64,000 nt of DNA from the NCBI GenBank assembly GCA_026874595.1, contig CM049317.1, positions 41,814,401-41,878,400 on the forward strand, in the 5' to 3' direction. The translations under genes were made by a program, and so were the position numbers. The stretch is from Sipunculus nudus. Lineage: Eukaryota > Annelida > Sipuncula > Golfingiida > Sipunculidae. The notes beneath the pieces were generated by a model. The model saw only the letters and a list, made by a program, of their open reading frames with translations, was not told where the DNA came from and did no database searches. Positions 23,654 through 36,599 of this stretch are shown piece by piece (the first letter of the stretch is position 1; every line of letters begins with the position of its first letter).

Positions 23654-25319
23654 GTACATACAGCCAAAATACCAGTCCACATAACATGTTATTAATGACG
23701 AGGCAATAAATGTTCACTGCCTATATAAAAATCAAAGACCATGTATATGTATATTCACACACTATTTATTAATTCTTAATTGAACAAATATATATTACTG
23801 TTTTGTTGAAAAAGAAACACCTTTTTATTTCTATATATAAGATAAAGCGATATTAAAAAGAATCGTTATTTTTAATCAAATTCTTAATCATTCATTTTCA
23901 GAAGCAAGTTGTCAAAGCATATATAAGTAAGGCTGGAACATTGCTTGAGAAAAGCTTGAGAAAATCACGGACGAGAGATCATGTATTGATCGACAGTTTT
24001 TATGTCTGCAACCAATGTTGGAAATTGCTCAACTTATTATTCTAAAAATACAAAAAGATACATGATCATGGTATAGACACCTTTCTCCCCACGATTCCTC
24101 AGGTTTTTAACTTTTGTTTTCAGTTAAAAGGTTGATATTTGTTAACGACATCTGAAATAAAGCAAAGCAGATATTATCTGATAAAAACTTATAACAATGT
24201 TTCCAAGGGGAGAGGGAAGGGGGATCCGCCACTGATTTAGCTCCCTGAAAAATCCATGTTATCCAGATCATCACAACACCATTATATATATACAGATCAG
24301 TGATTTGGTATCACTGTATATATACACAGTGTAGAAAAAGCCGCGTAATCAAGTAATTGTTAGTACACTTACACAATTCTTCAGATCTTGAATGTCAACA
24401 GATAACGCAGTTCACCCTTTTAGAATACAGATCTTTACTATAAAACGCTGTCAAAACATTTAAAAAGACTTGTTGAGCCACATTTATGTAACAATATAAA
24501 AGTATCAGTCACAAACTGGCTGCCTTAGTATATCGTCCCAAACGCATCATTTGTTTTGGACAGTGATGATTAAGTAATACCACCAGTTTCACTTCGAATA
24601 CAATTAGATGCCACAATTATAGTCTGACGCAAATGGTGTTTATATACAAACAACTAAACTGTCAAATTTTAGTTATTTTGAAAACCTTAGAATCCCGTTT
24701 TATCTAAATTGGTCTAATTGGCTTAATCGGGTTTGGCTGCTAATTACCACCGATTGAGTGGCATCGTTAATCGGCTTATGACCCCATGTATAAGGGCGTG
24801 ATTTTTACCCAAGCCTGGTAATGCGTGTTGATGTTCCGTGTGCGAATAAATTATTGTCTTTTAATGTTTTAGCTTTGCATATTTAAGGAGAAATTTGAAT
24901 AATATTTTCTTTTTACTTTTCACATGACCCCCTTTTATAAACACCGACGTGAATGCAGAGTGTATTGTGGTAATGCGGTGTTTCATTCATGTACATTTGA
25001 AGTCATCTGACACACATATTGTAGACGTAACTGTAAAATTCACACATTGTGGTTTTAACTTGGGAATGGGATTGTGCATTGTGATATACACGTTATGCTT
25101 TTGTATGTTTTATCATTTTATGTATATTATATTTCGTTGTATATATTGACAGGGCCCTGTGTAAGAACAGGTTTTATCACTGAACTGATTACCCTGTATA
25201 AATATTTTGTAAATATTAAATAATAAATTAATCAGTAAGAAATATCCCCATATAACAGACTGCAGGATCCTACTCATGCTCCATATAGATATATAAACTA
25301 TTCTGACAGGTGGGTTTAT
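23654..25319. other. Non-genic AT-rich interval
   Basis: No domain, RNA fold or repeat of note recognised. Small frames at 24949-25149 and on the opposite strand have no motif. Confidence 0.4.
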
Positions 25320-25630
25320 GTAAAACAATTTAAATCAATTGCTCCAGCACCACTGGCAGTACAACTACTTCATAATGGGTCTAATCACTGGGTTTGCATT
25401 GTAAAAATTGATCAAGATGCATGTCTTTTTGTTGGATAGTGGGTATTGGGTAATTTATCAGATTCTATATGTAATTTTAGTTGTCTTGTCTGTATGGAAA
25501 GCATTTGCATCTGGAAGTTTTTAAACCAAAGATTCAAAAGCAACGCCCGACTTCGGGGGACTGCGCATTGTTTGCAATCGCAAATGCAATAAAGTTTTGT
25601 GAAACTATAATAGTGCCCATTAATTGAAAT
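25320..25630 (+). pseudogene. Ulp1/C48-type cysteine protease remnant
   Basis: In shifting frames the sequence reads APAPLAVQLLHNGSNHWVCI (about 25340-25400), then a DSG after a frameshift (about 25436-25444), then KPKIQKQRPTSGDCALFAIA followed by NAIKFCE (about 25525-25600). VQxLHxGxxHW, DS and QxxxxDCGxFAIA are the His, Asp and Gln/Cys blocks of the Ulp1/SENP (peptidase C48) fold. Here G is replaced by A after DC. The protease domain is SUMO- or ubiquitin-like-peptidase related and is often found in DNA transposon proteins. The frame is broken and N-terminal sequence is absent. It lies inside the 32-bp inverted repeat pair. Confidence 0.65.
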
Positions 25631-25899
25631 TTATTGATGATACATTTGGCATGATGACATTTAAAGTTGTGTTTTGAGAACGGAGAAATCGATCCATTCA
25701 CCAATAAAAACAATTTTAAAATAAGGTTACCAAGGCCTAAATCGGTCAGTATTACAATTCTATTTCTTGTATTTGCGGTATAGCAGATGTATTGGATAAT
25801 ATGATTATATGTCTGTGATATAGTGCTTGAAATAAGTGGTTAACCCTCTTTTTTGAAAGGTTGAAGCATACACCAGAGGATAATTTTTAGCATCAGTTT

Positions 25900-26086
25900 T
25901 AATATCTTATGTATATATATTATGATTTACAATTATCATTTATATATATGATTATATGACATTACATTTTTAATATATTATTAAATATGTATACGATAAT
26001 ATATATATATTGTCTTTAAAATTGTTTTATACCGTATATATATATATATATATATAAACAATACATATATTATACAACCTCTTTAG

Positions 26087-26133
<47 letters not shown>

Positions 26134-26308
26134 TGAAACATTTGATATACATGTTATATATGTATGGGTTACACGTCTATTTTTTATAGTATCCAGATTG
26201 GGTGTGTTGTGTTGATGTAGTACGGCAATATATTATACTTGTATATTATATACAGTTATTTTATATATATATATGCTGTTTTCATACATACATCAGTGTA
26301 TACACTGA

Positions 26309-26355
<47 letters not shown>

Positions 26356-26360
26356 TTTAA
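25900..26360. repeat. Cluster of TA-rich tracts with a short palindrome
   Basis: (TA)n runs at about 26036-26056, 26092-26132 and 26312-26353. A perfect palindrome tacatcagtgta/tacactgatgta lies at 26288-26311. No coding content. Confidence 0.85.
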
Positions 26361-26479
26361 AAGTAATACCTTTTTTTGTATCGGTTGATATCTTTTAATA
26401 AGTGGCTATTATTGATTGTTTTGTGTCCACCAAATTACAACGTAGACCTTCTTCAATGTTTATTTTGTTATGCCGCTGA

Positions 26480-26511
26480 AATAAAACGTTTCTCATAGTT
26501 CTTGGTGTGTC
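26480..26511 (-). repeat. Right arm of the 32-bp inverted repeat pair
   Basis: aataaaacgtttctcatagt followed by tcttggtgtgtc, the inverted partner of 20915-20946. Confidence 0.75.
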
Positions 26512-26655
26512 GTATAACATATTTAATTAAATATGTTCTTTGCTACAATATTTTATATCACTCTTTATATATTGGTTTGATGAATATTAATCATAGATGA
26601 AAACAAAAGAAAAAAAAATAGATTCTCCTTGTAAACGAAAAAAATCGCTTAAGTT

Positions 26656-27215
26656 GGTCCTGGGTTTTCCGTGAGTGGTCCCGGGTCGCCTTGCGGCTCA
26701 CTCGGGACAAAAAATACGTTCAATATAAGGCGGATAATAATGCTTATCAATTCACTTGAAATTAAAAATTTTCAGTGTAATCGGTAGACAGACATATAAA
26801 CTTATCATTCGTATTAATATCGAGTTAAAAGAAAGGTATAAAATTTATAAAATGCATGGCTTTAAAGACACCGCTCTTTGGTCCCAACTTGGTCCCGGGA
26901 ATTAGTGTGTCCCGGCTGGTCCCGGGTTTTGGTTTGTCCCGGGTTTGTCCCGACTTGGTCCCGGGTTTTTAGTGTTTCCCGGGTTGGTCTCGGGTTTTAG
27001 TGTGTCCCGGGTTGGTCCCGGGTTTTAGTTTGTCCGGGGCTGGTCCCGGATTTTAGTGTGTCCCGGGTTGGTCCTGACTTGATCCCGGGATTTTATTATG
27101 TCCTGGGTTGGTCCCGGTTTTTAGTGTGTCCCGGATTGGCCCCGGGTTTTAGTGTGTCCCGGGTTGGCCCCGGGTTTTAGTGTGTCCCGGGTCGGGTTTT
27201 AGTGTGTCCCAAGAA
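26656..27215. repeat. 26-bp CCCGGG-rich degenerate minisatellite
   Basis: A unit close to tgtcccgggttggtcccggg plus ttttag is repeated, regular from about 26880 to 27215, with scattered earlier motifs near 26656-26705. Each unit holds two self-complementary cccggg hexamers. It is a local GC- and CpG-containing island in AT-rich surroundings. Confidence 0.88.
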
Positions 27216-28559
27216 AGAGAGAGAGGAACTCTCTCGAAAGGTACAATTGGTGGTTTCAAAGCCCAGTGACGTATGCTAATTAATTCTCAAGCAGCATTAT
27301 GAAAAACTTGGGTACCACTGCAATCACACGGTTTGCAAACTCTCGAAACACATTATCGAAACACGTCTCGAAAGTTTATAGGGGTTTATCGACCATTCAA
27401 TCAGCGCATTGATTCTACGCAGACATATCGTTTGTAGATGCATGGAAGATTGTTTTCATAGAAACAATACATTCGCAAGGGGCTTGTGTACGTTTCACTG
27501 CGGCGTGACATCTTGCATCACCTGCTGTTTGTCGATTGTACGGTGCCATGACTTGATATATTTTGTTTTGTGAAACAGGCAAATATCAATTGTATAATAC
27601 ATATTTACTACACAAGAGGATCTGGAATCACAACCGATACCCAAGAACACGCAAACAATTCATCAAAACTGTATTCTTGATGTACACCAACTATACTAGC
27701 TATGAAACCCACAAAGAACAACACAGCCACCCTGCGTGGGGCCCCTTGTTCAATCTTGTCGCAATTTTTGTGTGTGCGGATGAGAGAAAACTGTGTGACC
27801 TGTTTGCTAACTCTGTATCACATATGCCAAAATATATTTTTACAAGTGCATACATATATAAGCTATAATCTGCTTTTTTGCTGTTGCACATTTTAACAAG
27901 TGGATCTTTACAACTAAATAAAACAATACGTTTCCGTGAAAACGTGTTTTCATTTCATCTGGAAGGATTTTCATGTTTTCACGATATAACTAAGTTAGAA
28001 ATATAATTTTTAACTATATGGTTCTTGCAGTTATTCACTTCCTTTGAGAAATGCTTTTAGAGTTTTTCATATTATCAATCAAACTGTTCCCTTCAATTTG
28101 GACATATGACGTATGATTAATTTATTCAAAATGATATATAAATATGATATAACATCCCAGACTACTTTCTAATATATATATATTATATATTGGATTATTT
28201 GTCTCATATACGAAATAAAAGCAAGGTAAGGCATAATTTATATACTGCTTCACTTGTATGAACAGTTATCCCGGAAAAACATGTCGACACGGGTACTGGG
28301 ACGGACTATATATGCTTTTACAATATGATAAAAATAGAGACATATTATGCGAGTATTCAAGAATTTAAAAAAGCATATATATACGAATAAATGTAATATC
28401 AGAGTTGGGTTATGCATGTGACATATTACACATGCAGGGCACTACCATGTCTGCCTCATGGCATCTGTAAATCAGCATAAGTCAAAAACATTACCTGTCT
28501 TGGTGTCGATTTTTTTTTTGGCATTGCCATATGTAGGCCTATCCATCAGTAGTTCAGTC
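27216..28559. other. Non-genic interval
   Basis: An inverted pair agagagaggaact/ctctcgaaag lies near 27218-27240, and ctcgaaa recurs at 27232, 27342 and 27368. Frames at 27563-27868 have no recognised domain. Confidence 0.4.
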
Positions 28560-29650
28560 CAAAGACTGTTTCAGTTTGAAAGGGTCAATGATGGTTTTGG
28601 GCACGAGTGATAAGGCTGTGCACCATTGAGAACTGCATGTGAAAAGGTCTGCATGGGGTGGTAGACGGATTGTCAAGAAGTTTCAAGGCAAATGAAGGGA
28701 TCATCGTTAATTCAACACATTAACAGCAAAATAGGAAATACCTGTAGTAGTAGGAGACCAAAGACTGCAATCTCTGAACAGAACTTGATTCAATCACAAG
28801 AGGATAACCCCGGGATGCATCAATCTCGCAGGGAAATTGCCAGTGACTTGCATGTGAGCAAATGTTCTGTCAAGAATGGTTAATAACTGGAATTAAAGCC
28901 ACTTACAAGGATGATGATTCCAAAAAGACCATATGTACACAGGAAAATAACAACTAGATATTGAAATTTAGATATCCATCACTCAGTCGCAGATGTAAGG
29001 AGGATCATCTTGACGGACGGGAAGGACTTTATCCTAGATATTATGAAAATCAACAGAGCCGTCCGATCTGTGGTAAATGAAAATCTGAAATTCAACCATC
29101 TCCCCTTTATCATGAAAACTTCCAGGTTAAAAAAGGTAATGATTTCAGTGAGAGTCAGGCGGCAGGAAAGACAAACAATGAACATTTATTTCATTGACAC
29201 TTAAAAAGCGAGACTTAATAGTGAGAACTACATGAAATTCTTGGATGATAATCTGCCCCGGGACTCTAAGAGAATTTATAAAAAAAATATTTTTTTTTCA
29301 ACGAGAGTAATCCCCTTCCATTCTCGTTAAGTAACATAAGATTATCTTGAGAAAGCCACACCCAAATTCATCTAGAAGGATCGATGGCCTGCTCAAAGCC
29401 CTGATTGTAATCCGATGGATTATGACATTTAGGGTTTACTAAAGGAAAAGGTTTACAGGGGAATGAGGAAACAATTAAAAAAGGAGTTTAAAGTCAGGAA
29501 ACTTGCATCGTGGGAGGATATTTTATTAGACGAATTCCGGAAAAGCACGTCTGCTCTAAATTATAAAGGTCTGCGTTTAGTTGTAGAGGTATTATAGAGA
29601 CCATATTGAGCACAGGTAGAAATAAGTAAGATGTTCTCTGATACATGCAT
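28560..29650 (+). pseudogene. Degenerate mariner-type transposase, copy 2 (fuller)
   Basis: Reading through stops and frameshifts gives an N-terminal helix-turn-helix-like segment at about 28640-28885 (RRIVKKFQ, RRPKTAISEQNLIQSQED, then SRREIASDLHVSKCSVKNG). The central segment follows (LTDGKDFILDIMKINRAV near 29007), then KVMISVRV, ENYMKFLDDNLL and DGLLKALIVIR-type frames over the WPAQSPDCNPMDY region (29380-29430), and LLKEKVYRG. The layout is that of IS630/Tc1/mariner-superfamily transposases, which cut and paste DNA. Terminal inverted repeats were not identified. The segment 28951-29095 is also present at 10312-10456 and the C-terminal half at 17503-18120. Confidence 0.75.
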
Positions 29651-29905
29651 TACATTTTTTTTCGTGTGCTATATTGAATTCGGGGATACTTGCAAATTGT
29701 GCATCTGATTTTTTTTTAATTCTAAAAGCTTTTAGTTAATATTTATATATGTTACACCAAGGGGAAATTTCAATGGAATTAGTACATTTACCACCGAGAT
29801 ATTATCGGTCAAAATGTGGGGGTTAGGGGACCCCCTATATATGATGTTTGGATACACAGTTTCATAATAGGAAGAGTTAAAACAGAATGATAAGGTTTGG
29901 GGAGA

Positions 29906-31230
29906 CAAGTCGATCTGCTCGCTGGATGCAGAGACAGGTTTGTGTGCTCGCTGGATGCGGAGACAGGTTTGTGTGCTCGCTGGATGCAGAGACAGGTTTG
30001 TGTGCTCGCTAAATGCGGAGACAGGTTTGTGTGCTCGCTGGATGCGGAGACAGGATTGTGTGCTCGCTGGATGCGGAAACAGGTTTGTGTGCTCGCTAAA
30101 TGCGGAGACAGGTTTGTGTGCTCGCTGGATGCGGAGACAGGATTGTGTGCTCGCTGGATGCGGAAACAGGTTTGTGTGCTCGCTGGATGCGGAGACAGGT
30201 TTGTGTGCTCGCTGGATGCAGAGACAGGTTTGTGTGCTCGCTGGATGCGGAGACAGGTTTGTGTGCTCACTGGATGCGGAGACAGGTTTGTGTGCTCGCT
30301 GGATGCGGAGACAGGTTTGTGTGCTCGCTGGATGCGGAAACAGGTTTGTGTGCTCGCTGGATGCGGAGACAGGTTTGTGTGCTCGCTGGATGCAGAGACA
30401 GGTTTGTGTGCTCGCTGGATGCAGAGACAGGTTTGTGTGCTCGCTGGATGCGGAGACAGGTTTGTGTGCTCTCTAAATGCGGAGACAGGATTGTGTGCTC
30501 GCTGGATGCAGAGACAGGTTTGTGTGCTCGCTGGATGCGGAGACAGGATTGTGTGCTCGCTGGATGCAGAAACAGGTTTGTGTGCTCGCTAAATGCGGAA
30601 ACAGGTTTGTGTGCTCGCTGGATGCGGAGACAGGATTGTGTGCTCACTGGATGCGGAAACAGGTTTGTGTGCTCGCTGGATGCGGAGACAGGTTTGTGTG
30701 CTCGCTGGATGCAGAGACAGGTTTGTGTGCTCGCTGGATGCGGAGACAGGTTTGTGTGCTCGCTAAATGCGGAGACAGGATTGTGTGCTCGCTGGATGCG
30801 GAGTCAGGTTTGTGTGCTCGCTGGATGCGGAGACAGGTTTGTGTGCTCGCTGGATGCGGAGACAGGATTGTGTGCTCGCTGGATGCGGAGACAGGATTGT
30901 GTGCTCGCTGGATGCGGAGACAGGATTGTGTGCTCGCTGAATGCGGAGACAGGTTTGTGTGCATGCTCGCTGAATGCAGAGACAGGTTTGTGTGCTCGCT
31001 GGATGCGGAGACAGGTTTGTGTGCTCGCTGGATGCGGGGACAGGTTTGTGTGCTCGATGGATGCGGAGACAGGTTTGTGTGCTCGCTGGATGCGGAGATA
31101 CGTTGGTCTGCTCGCTGGATGCGGAGACAGGTTTGTGTGCTCGTTGGATGCGGAGACAGGTTGGTCTGCTCGCTGGGTGCGGAGACAGGTTTGTGTGCTC
31201 GTTGGATGCAGAGACAGGTTGGTCTGCTCG
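29906..31230. repeat. 29-bp satellite array 2, about 46 copies
   Basis: Same 29-bp unit as array 1 (ctcgctggatgcggagacag + gtttgtgtg). It has its own variant set (ctaaatgcgg, acaggattgtg, atgcagagac) in alternating blocks. The acgttggtctg variants that are frequent in array 1 occur here only near the right end. Long open frames on both strands are repeat artefacts. Confidence 0.95.
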
Positions 31231-31343
31231 CTGGAATATCGGGAGATGATTTACTGATTGACAAGTGTTCCCGGGGGATAACATCCAACTGTCCGTGTAC
31301 AAGCAAGTAATCAGCCAGCTGACCAGCTGACAATCACGTGACA

Positions 31344-32882
31344 ACTATCGTGTCCAGCATCACCATCTGACAACACCTGGTCGGCAGACAGAGATACTTT
31401 CCAACATTAACCATGCAGTGTTTATAATAAGAAGGAAGGAAAGACATCTTCCACAAGGGGAAGTTGTATATGATGAAAAAAAAATAATAATGCGCCCAGT
31501 GACTTACAGAGGTCATCGTTTCATTGTTCATTTTTTATCTATAACATATATTATATGTAACACACACAAACATATATATATATATATGCCTCTGTGTATG
31601 TTATAGTGTTAAAGCGAGAGAATTTGTTTTTAATTTTCCTATATATTCTCCCATACCATAAATTGTATGGCAATAATCCTTAATTTTACACAAGTAATTA
31701 TATTGCTTCACTTATATCATCAAAATAATCAGACATTGTCAAATCGATATGTGTTTTACATAACACCGACAACAACCCCCCCCCCCCCCCCCCCCCCTTT
31801 CGCCTGTGAATGAGACCAGGCCTTCTCATCAGCCTACAGAGCTCAGCTAGGGATGTGAAAAATTTCTCAGCTCCTCGGCTAATACTCTAACTCACCACCT
31901 GTGCTCTGTTGGGTCCGGGGGGCTGCTTAGACCACAGAAGCCTGTAAATTGCACGCAGATTTAATATGCGACTTGAACATAGCACGAGGATTGCATTTAA
32001 AGTATGATATTTTGCTAGATATAAACGTAAGTGGGCATTTTCACCGTATATAGATTTACACATGTTATAAACTGTTCAATAGATGTTTGGACTTTCACGT
32101 CAATATCAAAATTTTGGAGAAGGTAAAGTTTGGACACGTAAAGTTTGACTATGTTATGCAAAGAAATTTAAGAGAACAATTTCCTCATATTTTTGTGAAA
32201 GGTGCTTTAAAATTCCCTCATTACTTTATTTAAAATGTTCTCTCTTTTTATAGCAGGGGACATCTGGATCCGCCACTGGTTCCTGCAGGTAACTCACCGA
32301 TATGAAAATAAAACATTTTAATGAACACATCATTTGGAGTGATTTTTAGTGGTTTCTAAATTTCGTGTACGTTATCACCGGAAACAAAACAGCTGCATGG
32401 TTTATACAAAGATCGGAATGCCTATAATAACGGCCGTGTGTTTACGTAAATCCCTAAAAACCCACAAACGATGGCTTTCCTTCCGTCTATACATTACCTA
32501 TATACTTTTTTTCAGCTTACGCCACTACATCCAGATATTTTCAATGCTGCAATTCATACATTACTATCAACCAAAATCTGGACATCTACATCCCTATAAA
32601 TATCTGATATTGACGATTTACACACCTGCCAGTTCACAATACTTCTCTTCGTCTAACGGACTAGTAAAGAAAAAAAATCTCTTCATTACACGCACAACAT
32701 TCCCTCCTTCATCCCAGGACATATTTCTCTAATGTGTTCCGGTATTTTTAAGCCTTGTTGAGAAACGTTGGGTCGACATTTTTAAGTCCTTGTGTGAGAA
32801 TGGATTACAACCGTTAAAAAATATTTTAGATGTCTTAAAATAGGTGAATACGGGGAATTATATAAAAATCAAATTAAGAAGT

Positions 32883-32919
<37 letters not shown>

Positions 32920-33333
32920 GAAACAATAAATTTGAACATTATACCATACAGATAACACTGTTACGGGCTGTCAATGAAATACGTCATCTACAGTGCTGTG
33001 GCAGAGTCCAGACCCCAGCCACCGTCTGTCGTGCCCGCTGTTATCAGTGTTTACGCGACCCCAGATAATTCATCAGTTGACACTGATAGACTCATTACGA
33101 CATCCCGATCATCCAGGCACTCCGGGAAATCTCTGACTAATGATTATGAGATAGTCTTAATGACAAACGGGAGATGATCTGGTAAGAGTCTTAACATTCA
33201 TATTCAGTCTGCACTCTGTCACGTACACCTATCTCTCTCTCTCACACACACACACAAGACATGCGCATCCTGAGGCATATACAAATTCACGTTATGTTAC
33301 TTGGAACCGGAATTAAAAATTTGTACCTATATG

Positions 33334-33366
<33 letters not shown>
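31344..33366. other. Mostly non-genic interval
   Basis: Contains a C homopolymer at 31777-31797, TA-rich tracts near 31573 and 32887-32919, and (CA)n near 33240 and 33335. A more GC-rich patch at about 32990-33180 has a 67-codon frame (32974-33177) but no recognised domain or clear splice sites. Confidence 0.4.
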
Positions 33367-33368
<2 letters not shown>

Positions 33369-33610
33369 CTGTGGCCAAAGGTCATCTTCTTCATCAGCAT
33401 GGACAGGGTGAGCTGACAACTGGCGGTCGTCCTGACAATTTTATTAGTGATTATACAGGGCCTGATAGTGGGGCGCCGAGCGATGTTGGGGTTAATTACG
33501 CCCTGTGGATAATTACTCCACCGGTATATCAGCACAGCCACCGTGCCACCGGCTCAGCATACCGTGCACACGGATCTACATGGCTAAGTCAACCTATATT
33601 GTTAAATTGA
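33367..33610. promoter_or_regulatory. Candidate upstream regulatory patch of the Mox locus
   Basis: A balanced-GC, repeat-free patch about 3.3 kb upstream of the presumed promoter, flanked by low-complexity DNA. It includes two TAATTA homeodomain-type sites (in ggttaattacgccc and gataattactcc). There is no coding support. Regulatory function is inference only. Confidence 0.25.
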
Positions 33611-34048
33611 AAATTATTATCTTTAAAAAATAAATGGGTATGAATAATATTCAAACAAAAATTAATAAAGTGTACATTTATAAAATAACAATTCGGACAT
33701 TTATTTATGGTCTCTGAATGTTCCCCTCCCCTTTCTTTCTCTCAGCTAATAATATATTGATGCATGCACTTAAAGCCTCTTAGGTATGTTTTTTTGGAGA
33801 CTGATTGAATACATGTAAATTTAAAGTTGTTTTCATAAGAAATCCCATCTTCAGTGTTGGACCTGCATTTTATGAAGGACCGGTGATTCTAAGACAACCT
33901 TTCAATGATGAGGACAGTTGAATGTTTTAATGGACTCTTGAAATAAGCAAAGAAAGCAACATCAATTCACATACAAACATGTACATATATGATGCTTCTA
34001 AATAAATGCAATTTAAATTTCATGACATTTTAATTGTCTAACTGTTGC
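33611..34048. other. Non-genic interval
   Basis: AT-rich, nothing recognised. Confidence 0.4.
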
Positions 34049-34084
<36 letters not shown>

Positions 34085-34115
34085 TATAATTATAATTATA
34101 ATAAAAATAATAATG

Positions 34116-34156
<41 letters not shown>

Positions 34157-34410
34157 TATTATTATTATTATTATTATTATTATAATTATAAAAATTGTCA
34201 TTATTATTATTATTGCTGCTGTTGTTGCTGTAATTATTATCTTTATTATTGTTATTATTATTAGTAGTAGTAATAGTAGTAGTAGTATATTTTATCATTA
34301 AAGTTCATGTTGTTATTATTGCTATTGTTATTATTATCATTATTATTATTATTAGTAATAGTAGTATTAGTAGTAGAATACAGTAGTAGTAGTACATGTA
34401 GTAGTATCGA
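34049..34410. repeat. (AAT)n/(ATT)n/(TAG)n trinucleotide complex
   Basis: AAT units run to about 34155 and then switch to ATT units, producing an inverted, hairpin-prone centre near 34155. TTA, TGC and TAG blocks follow to about 34408. All open frames over it (poly-N, poly-I, poly-Y) are artefacts. Confidence 0.95.
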
Positions 34411-34452
34411 AAAGGGACACCTTTAAGTGAAAGACGCCGTCGTGGAGTAGAT

Positions 34453-34512
34453 ATGGCTACCAAAGCCATTGTTCTCAGTGTTCTTGCCCTGGTTTATGAT
34501 GCGGGGATTACA
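34453..34512 (+). CDS. Candidate signal-peptide first exon, unrecognised
   Basis: From ATG the frame reads MATKAIVLSVLALVYDAGIT, a short charged start followed by a hydrophobic core like a secretory signal. It is followed directly by GTAAGA, a good splice donor. If real it would be the first exon of a secreted protein, but no downstream exon could be identified in the window. The patch is an isolated non-repetitive stretch after the trinucleotide tract. Chance is a serious alternative. Confidence 0.2.
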
Positions 34513-35015
34513 GTAAGACCCTTAGGCAGACCAGGAAACATCATCACCAAATGCATATATAGATATATGACATATAGGGAGCAATGCAAAACTGATTTAT
34601 ACCATTTTCAAGCATACATAGACTTTTTTTATACCGATTTATGCTTTTATTTTCCTGTATTGCACATGTATTCTTTCTGCTTAATTTGAGAAAATGTCTG
34701 CCATAATTACATTTCTCTTGAAACGTATGATATTCCTTAGGTGTGTGTTATGTAAGCTTTACACATTTACACATACATGTATATAACATTATTATCTATT
34801 ACATGTGTACATGGATATCTTTATCTCGCCAAGAGAAATGATGATGATACAGCTGCTTACATTCAATAATAACAGGAAACAGTCAGGAAAGTATTCTGTT
34901 TTTATCCCCGGGCTTACTGACTTTTTCTGTTTCGCCCCTCTCTCACAAGCACACGCATATACACATGTAATTTCAATTAAGAAAACTCATGAATATATGT
35001 CATTATATCTCCTGT

Positions 35016-35996
35016 ATACACTCAAAAAAACAGATTGGTTAAATATATAACCAATTTAATTGGTTAAGCCAGTTTTGGTTGTTTTAACCAAGATATTGTT
35101 TATCTTAACCAATGCATTGTTAAAGTACTAACCAAATCAGTTGGTTGTTTTGACCAATTTTTATTGGTTAACAGAACAAAAATACTGTATGTAGGTTTAA
35201 CCAATATATTGGAGAATTGATAACCAAAATATTGGTTACTTTAGCACACATATATGACCAATTTGGTTGTTTGAGATGATAATGGTTGATTTAACCAACA
35301 CATTGGTAATTTCAACCAACTTGTAACCAACTCATTGGTCATTTTGACTAATTTTTATTGGTCGACCGTTTGGTTGCATATATTTAACCAGTTTTCTTGG
35401 TTGAGTTGAACATTGGTTAATTTTATCAACATATTGGTTATTTTACCAACTGATTGGTCAAGCACTGACCAAACCGATAGGTCAGTTTTAACAATAGACA
35501 CAAAAGTACTCCAAATCAGACATAAGAGATGCAAGCTTCACTGGCTGAGGGGCAAAACGTCTGACTTGTATGCGAGCGGGCACAGGTTCGAACCCATTGG
35601 GCGGAATTTGTGTTTCCCCTTGAAACCGACATCAGAGCAACCCGAAACTAAAGAAAGACTTAAAAGAAGACTCCCAATCAAACTGAAGAATGAAACAACA
35701 GAAAAGGGGACTGAAAGTAGCAGTGCACACATAAATGTGTCCACTAGTCTGACCAATTTGAATTGGTTCATGTGACCAATTTATTATTTTATTTAACCAA
35801 TTTGTTTTGGTTGACCTCAAACAAAGTACATTGGTTGAGAATAACCAAATTACTTTGGTCAAATTGACCAATTTTGTTGGTTTAAATGATTAGCTGTGTT
35901 GGTTGCTCTGACCAATATATAGGTTGATTTGACCAATACCTGTTGTTTGATTACGACCAAATTAAATTGGTTGTTTTAAACAATTTTTGATCATTT
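35016..35996 (+). mobile_element. TTGGTT/AACCAA foldback-type composite element, copy 1
   Basis: Begins tacactcaaaaaaacagatt at 35016. Almost the entire element is built of irregularly spaced ttggtt and aaccaa hexamers, which are reverse complements of each other, so the sequence can fold back on itself at many registers. The middle (about 35480-35750) lacks them. It carries a tRNA-like head with box A tggctgagggg (35544) and box B caggttcgaaccc (35583-35595), then ctgaaagtagcagtgcacac. A related element lies inverted at 38600-39271. Overall layout resembles non-autonomous DNA elements with TACACTC ends, with a SINE-like core. Confidence 0.6.
35529..35750 (+). mobile_element. SINE-like core within the foldback element
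   Basis: The tRNA-like segment (box A tggctgaggggc, box B caggttcgaacccat) followed by an A-rich body. The anticodon stem pairs poorly, so it is not a functional tRNA. The homologous core in copy 2 retains only ctggctgagcggtcac of the tRNA-like head, read on the minus strand. Confidence 0.5.
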
Positions 35997-36380
35997 ATGG
36001 TTGGCATGTATATATATATATATATATATAGGGTTAACAGCTGGCCTTAAAGGGCACAGGATTATAATGGGTCTATGTATTAAGGTGACTGTGCTGAATC
36101 CGATGTTTATATTGTATGCCTGGGATATACATACATTTCTTCAAAACTGCACGTGAATACAATGCTGTCGATCAAGTTACCCATTTTCCTTTTTAAATAA
36201 AACTTCGTATGAGGATGTACCTACTCTACTGATCAGAGTTTTCATACAAGAAGATCCATTAACCGGTGTCACAAATATATTTATGCAAAATATCATACAG
36301 CAAATTACTTAAAAACAAAATGTTTATTAGTACTTGTTTCCATTCAGCAAGGAACATGGGATGATAATTATATATATATA

Positions 36381-36434
<54 letters not shown>

Positions 36435-36599
36435 CGTAAATCACACATAACAAATAAACTGGACAGGGTTCGGTATAGGCCTAATTATACTTGTGCTTAT
36501 TATAAAAACACGAGGATCTCATATTGCAGAGGGCTGAACTTGTGTGTTTAGTACAGGTTACCCCGCACCATTAGCCGGCTCTGTCGTTACTGGGTATTA
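35997..36599. repeat. TA microsatellites in non-genic DNA
   Basis: (TA)n at 36008-36030 and a longer interrupted run at 36368-36434. The rest is unremarkable. Confidence 0.85.

Larger units (their letters stand above)
28560..31343 (+). mobile_element. Composite unit B: transposase debris plus 29-bp satellite
   Basis: Second copy of the composite described at 17503-20870, with a longer transposase portion on the left and a shorter array. The right flank carries tgctcgctggaatatcggg and gccagctg-ac-cagctgac, then caatcacgtgacaa before similarity ends at about 31343. Confidence 0.85.

Noticed and set aside
34013-34301. Poly-Ile, poly-Asn and poly-Tyr frames
   Set aside because: Pure consequences of AAT/ATT trinucleotide repeats.
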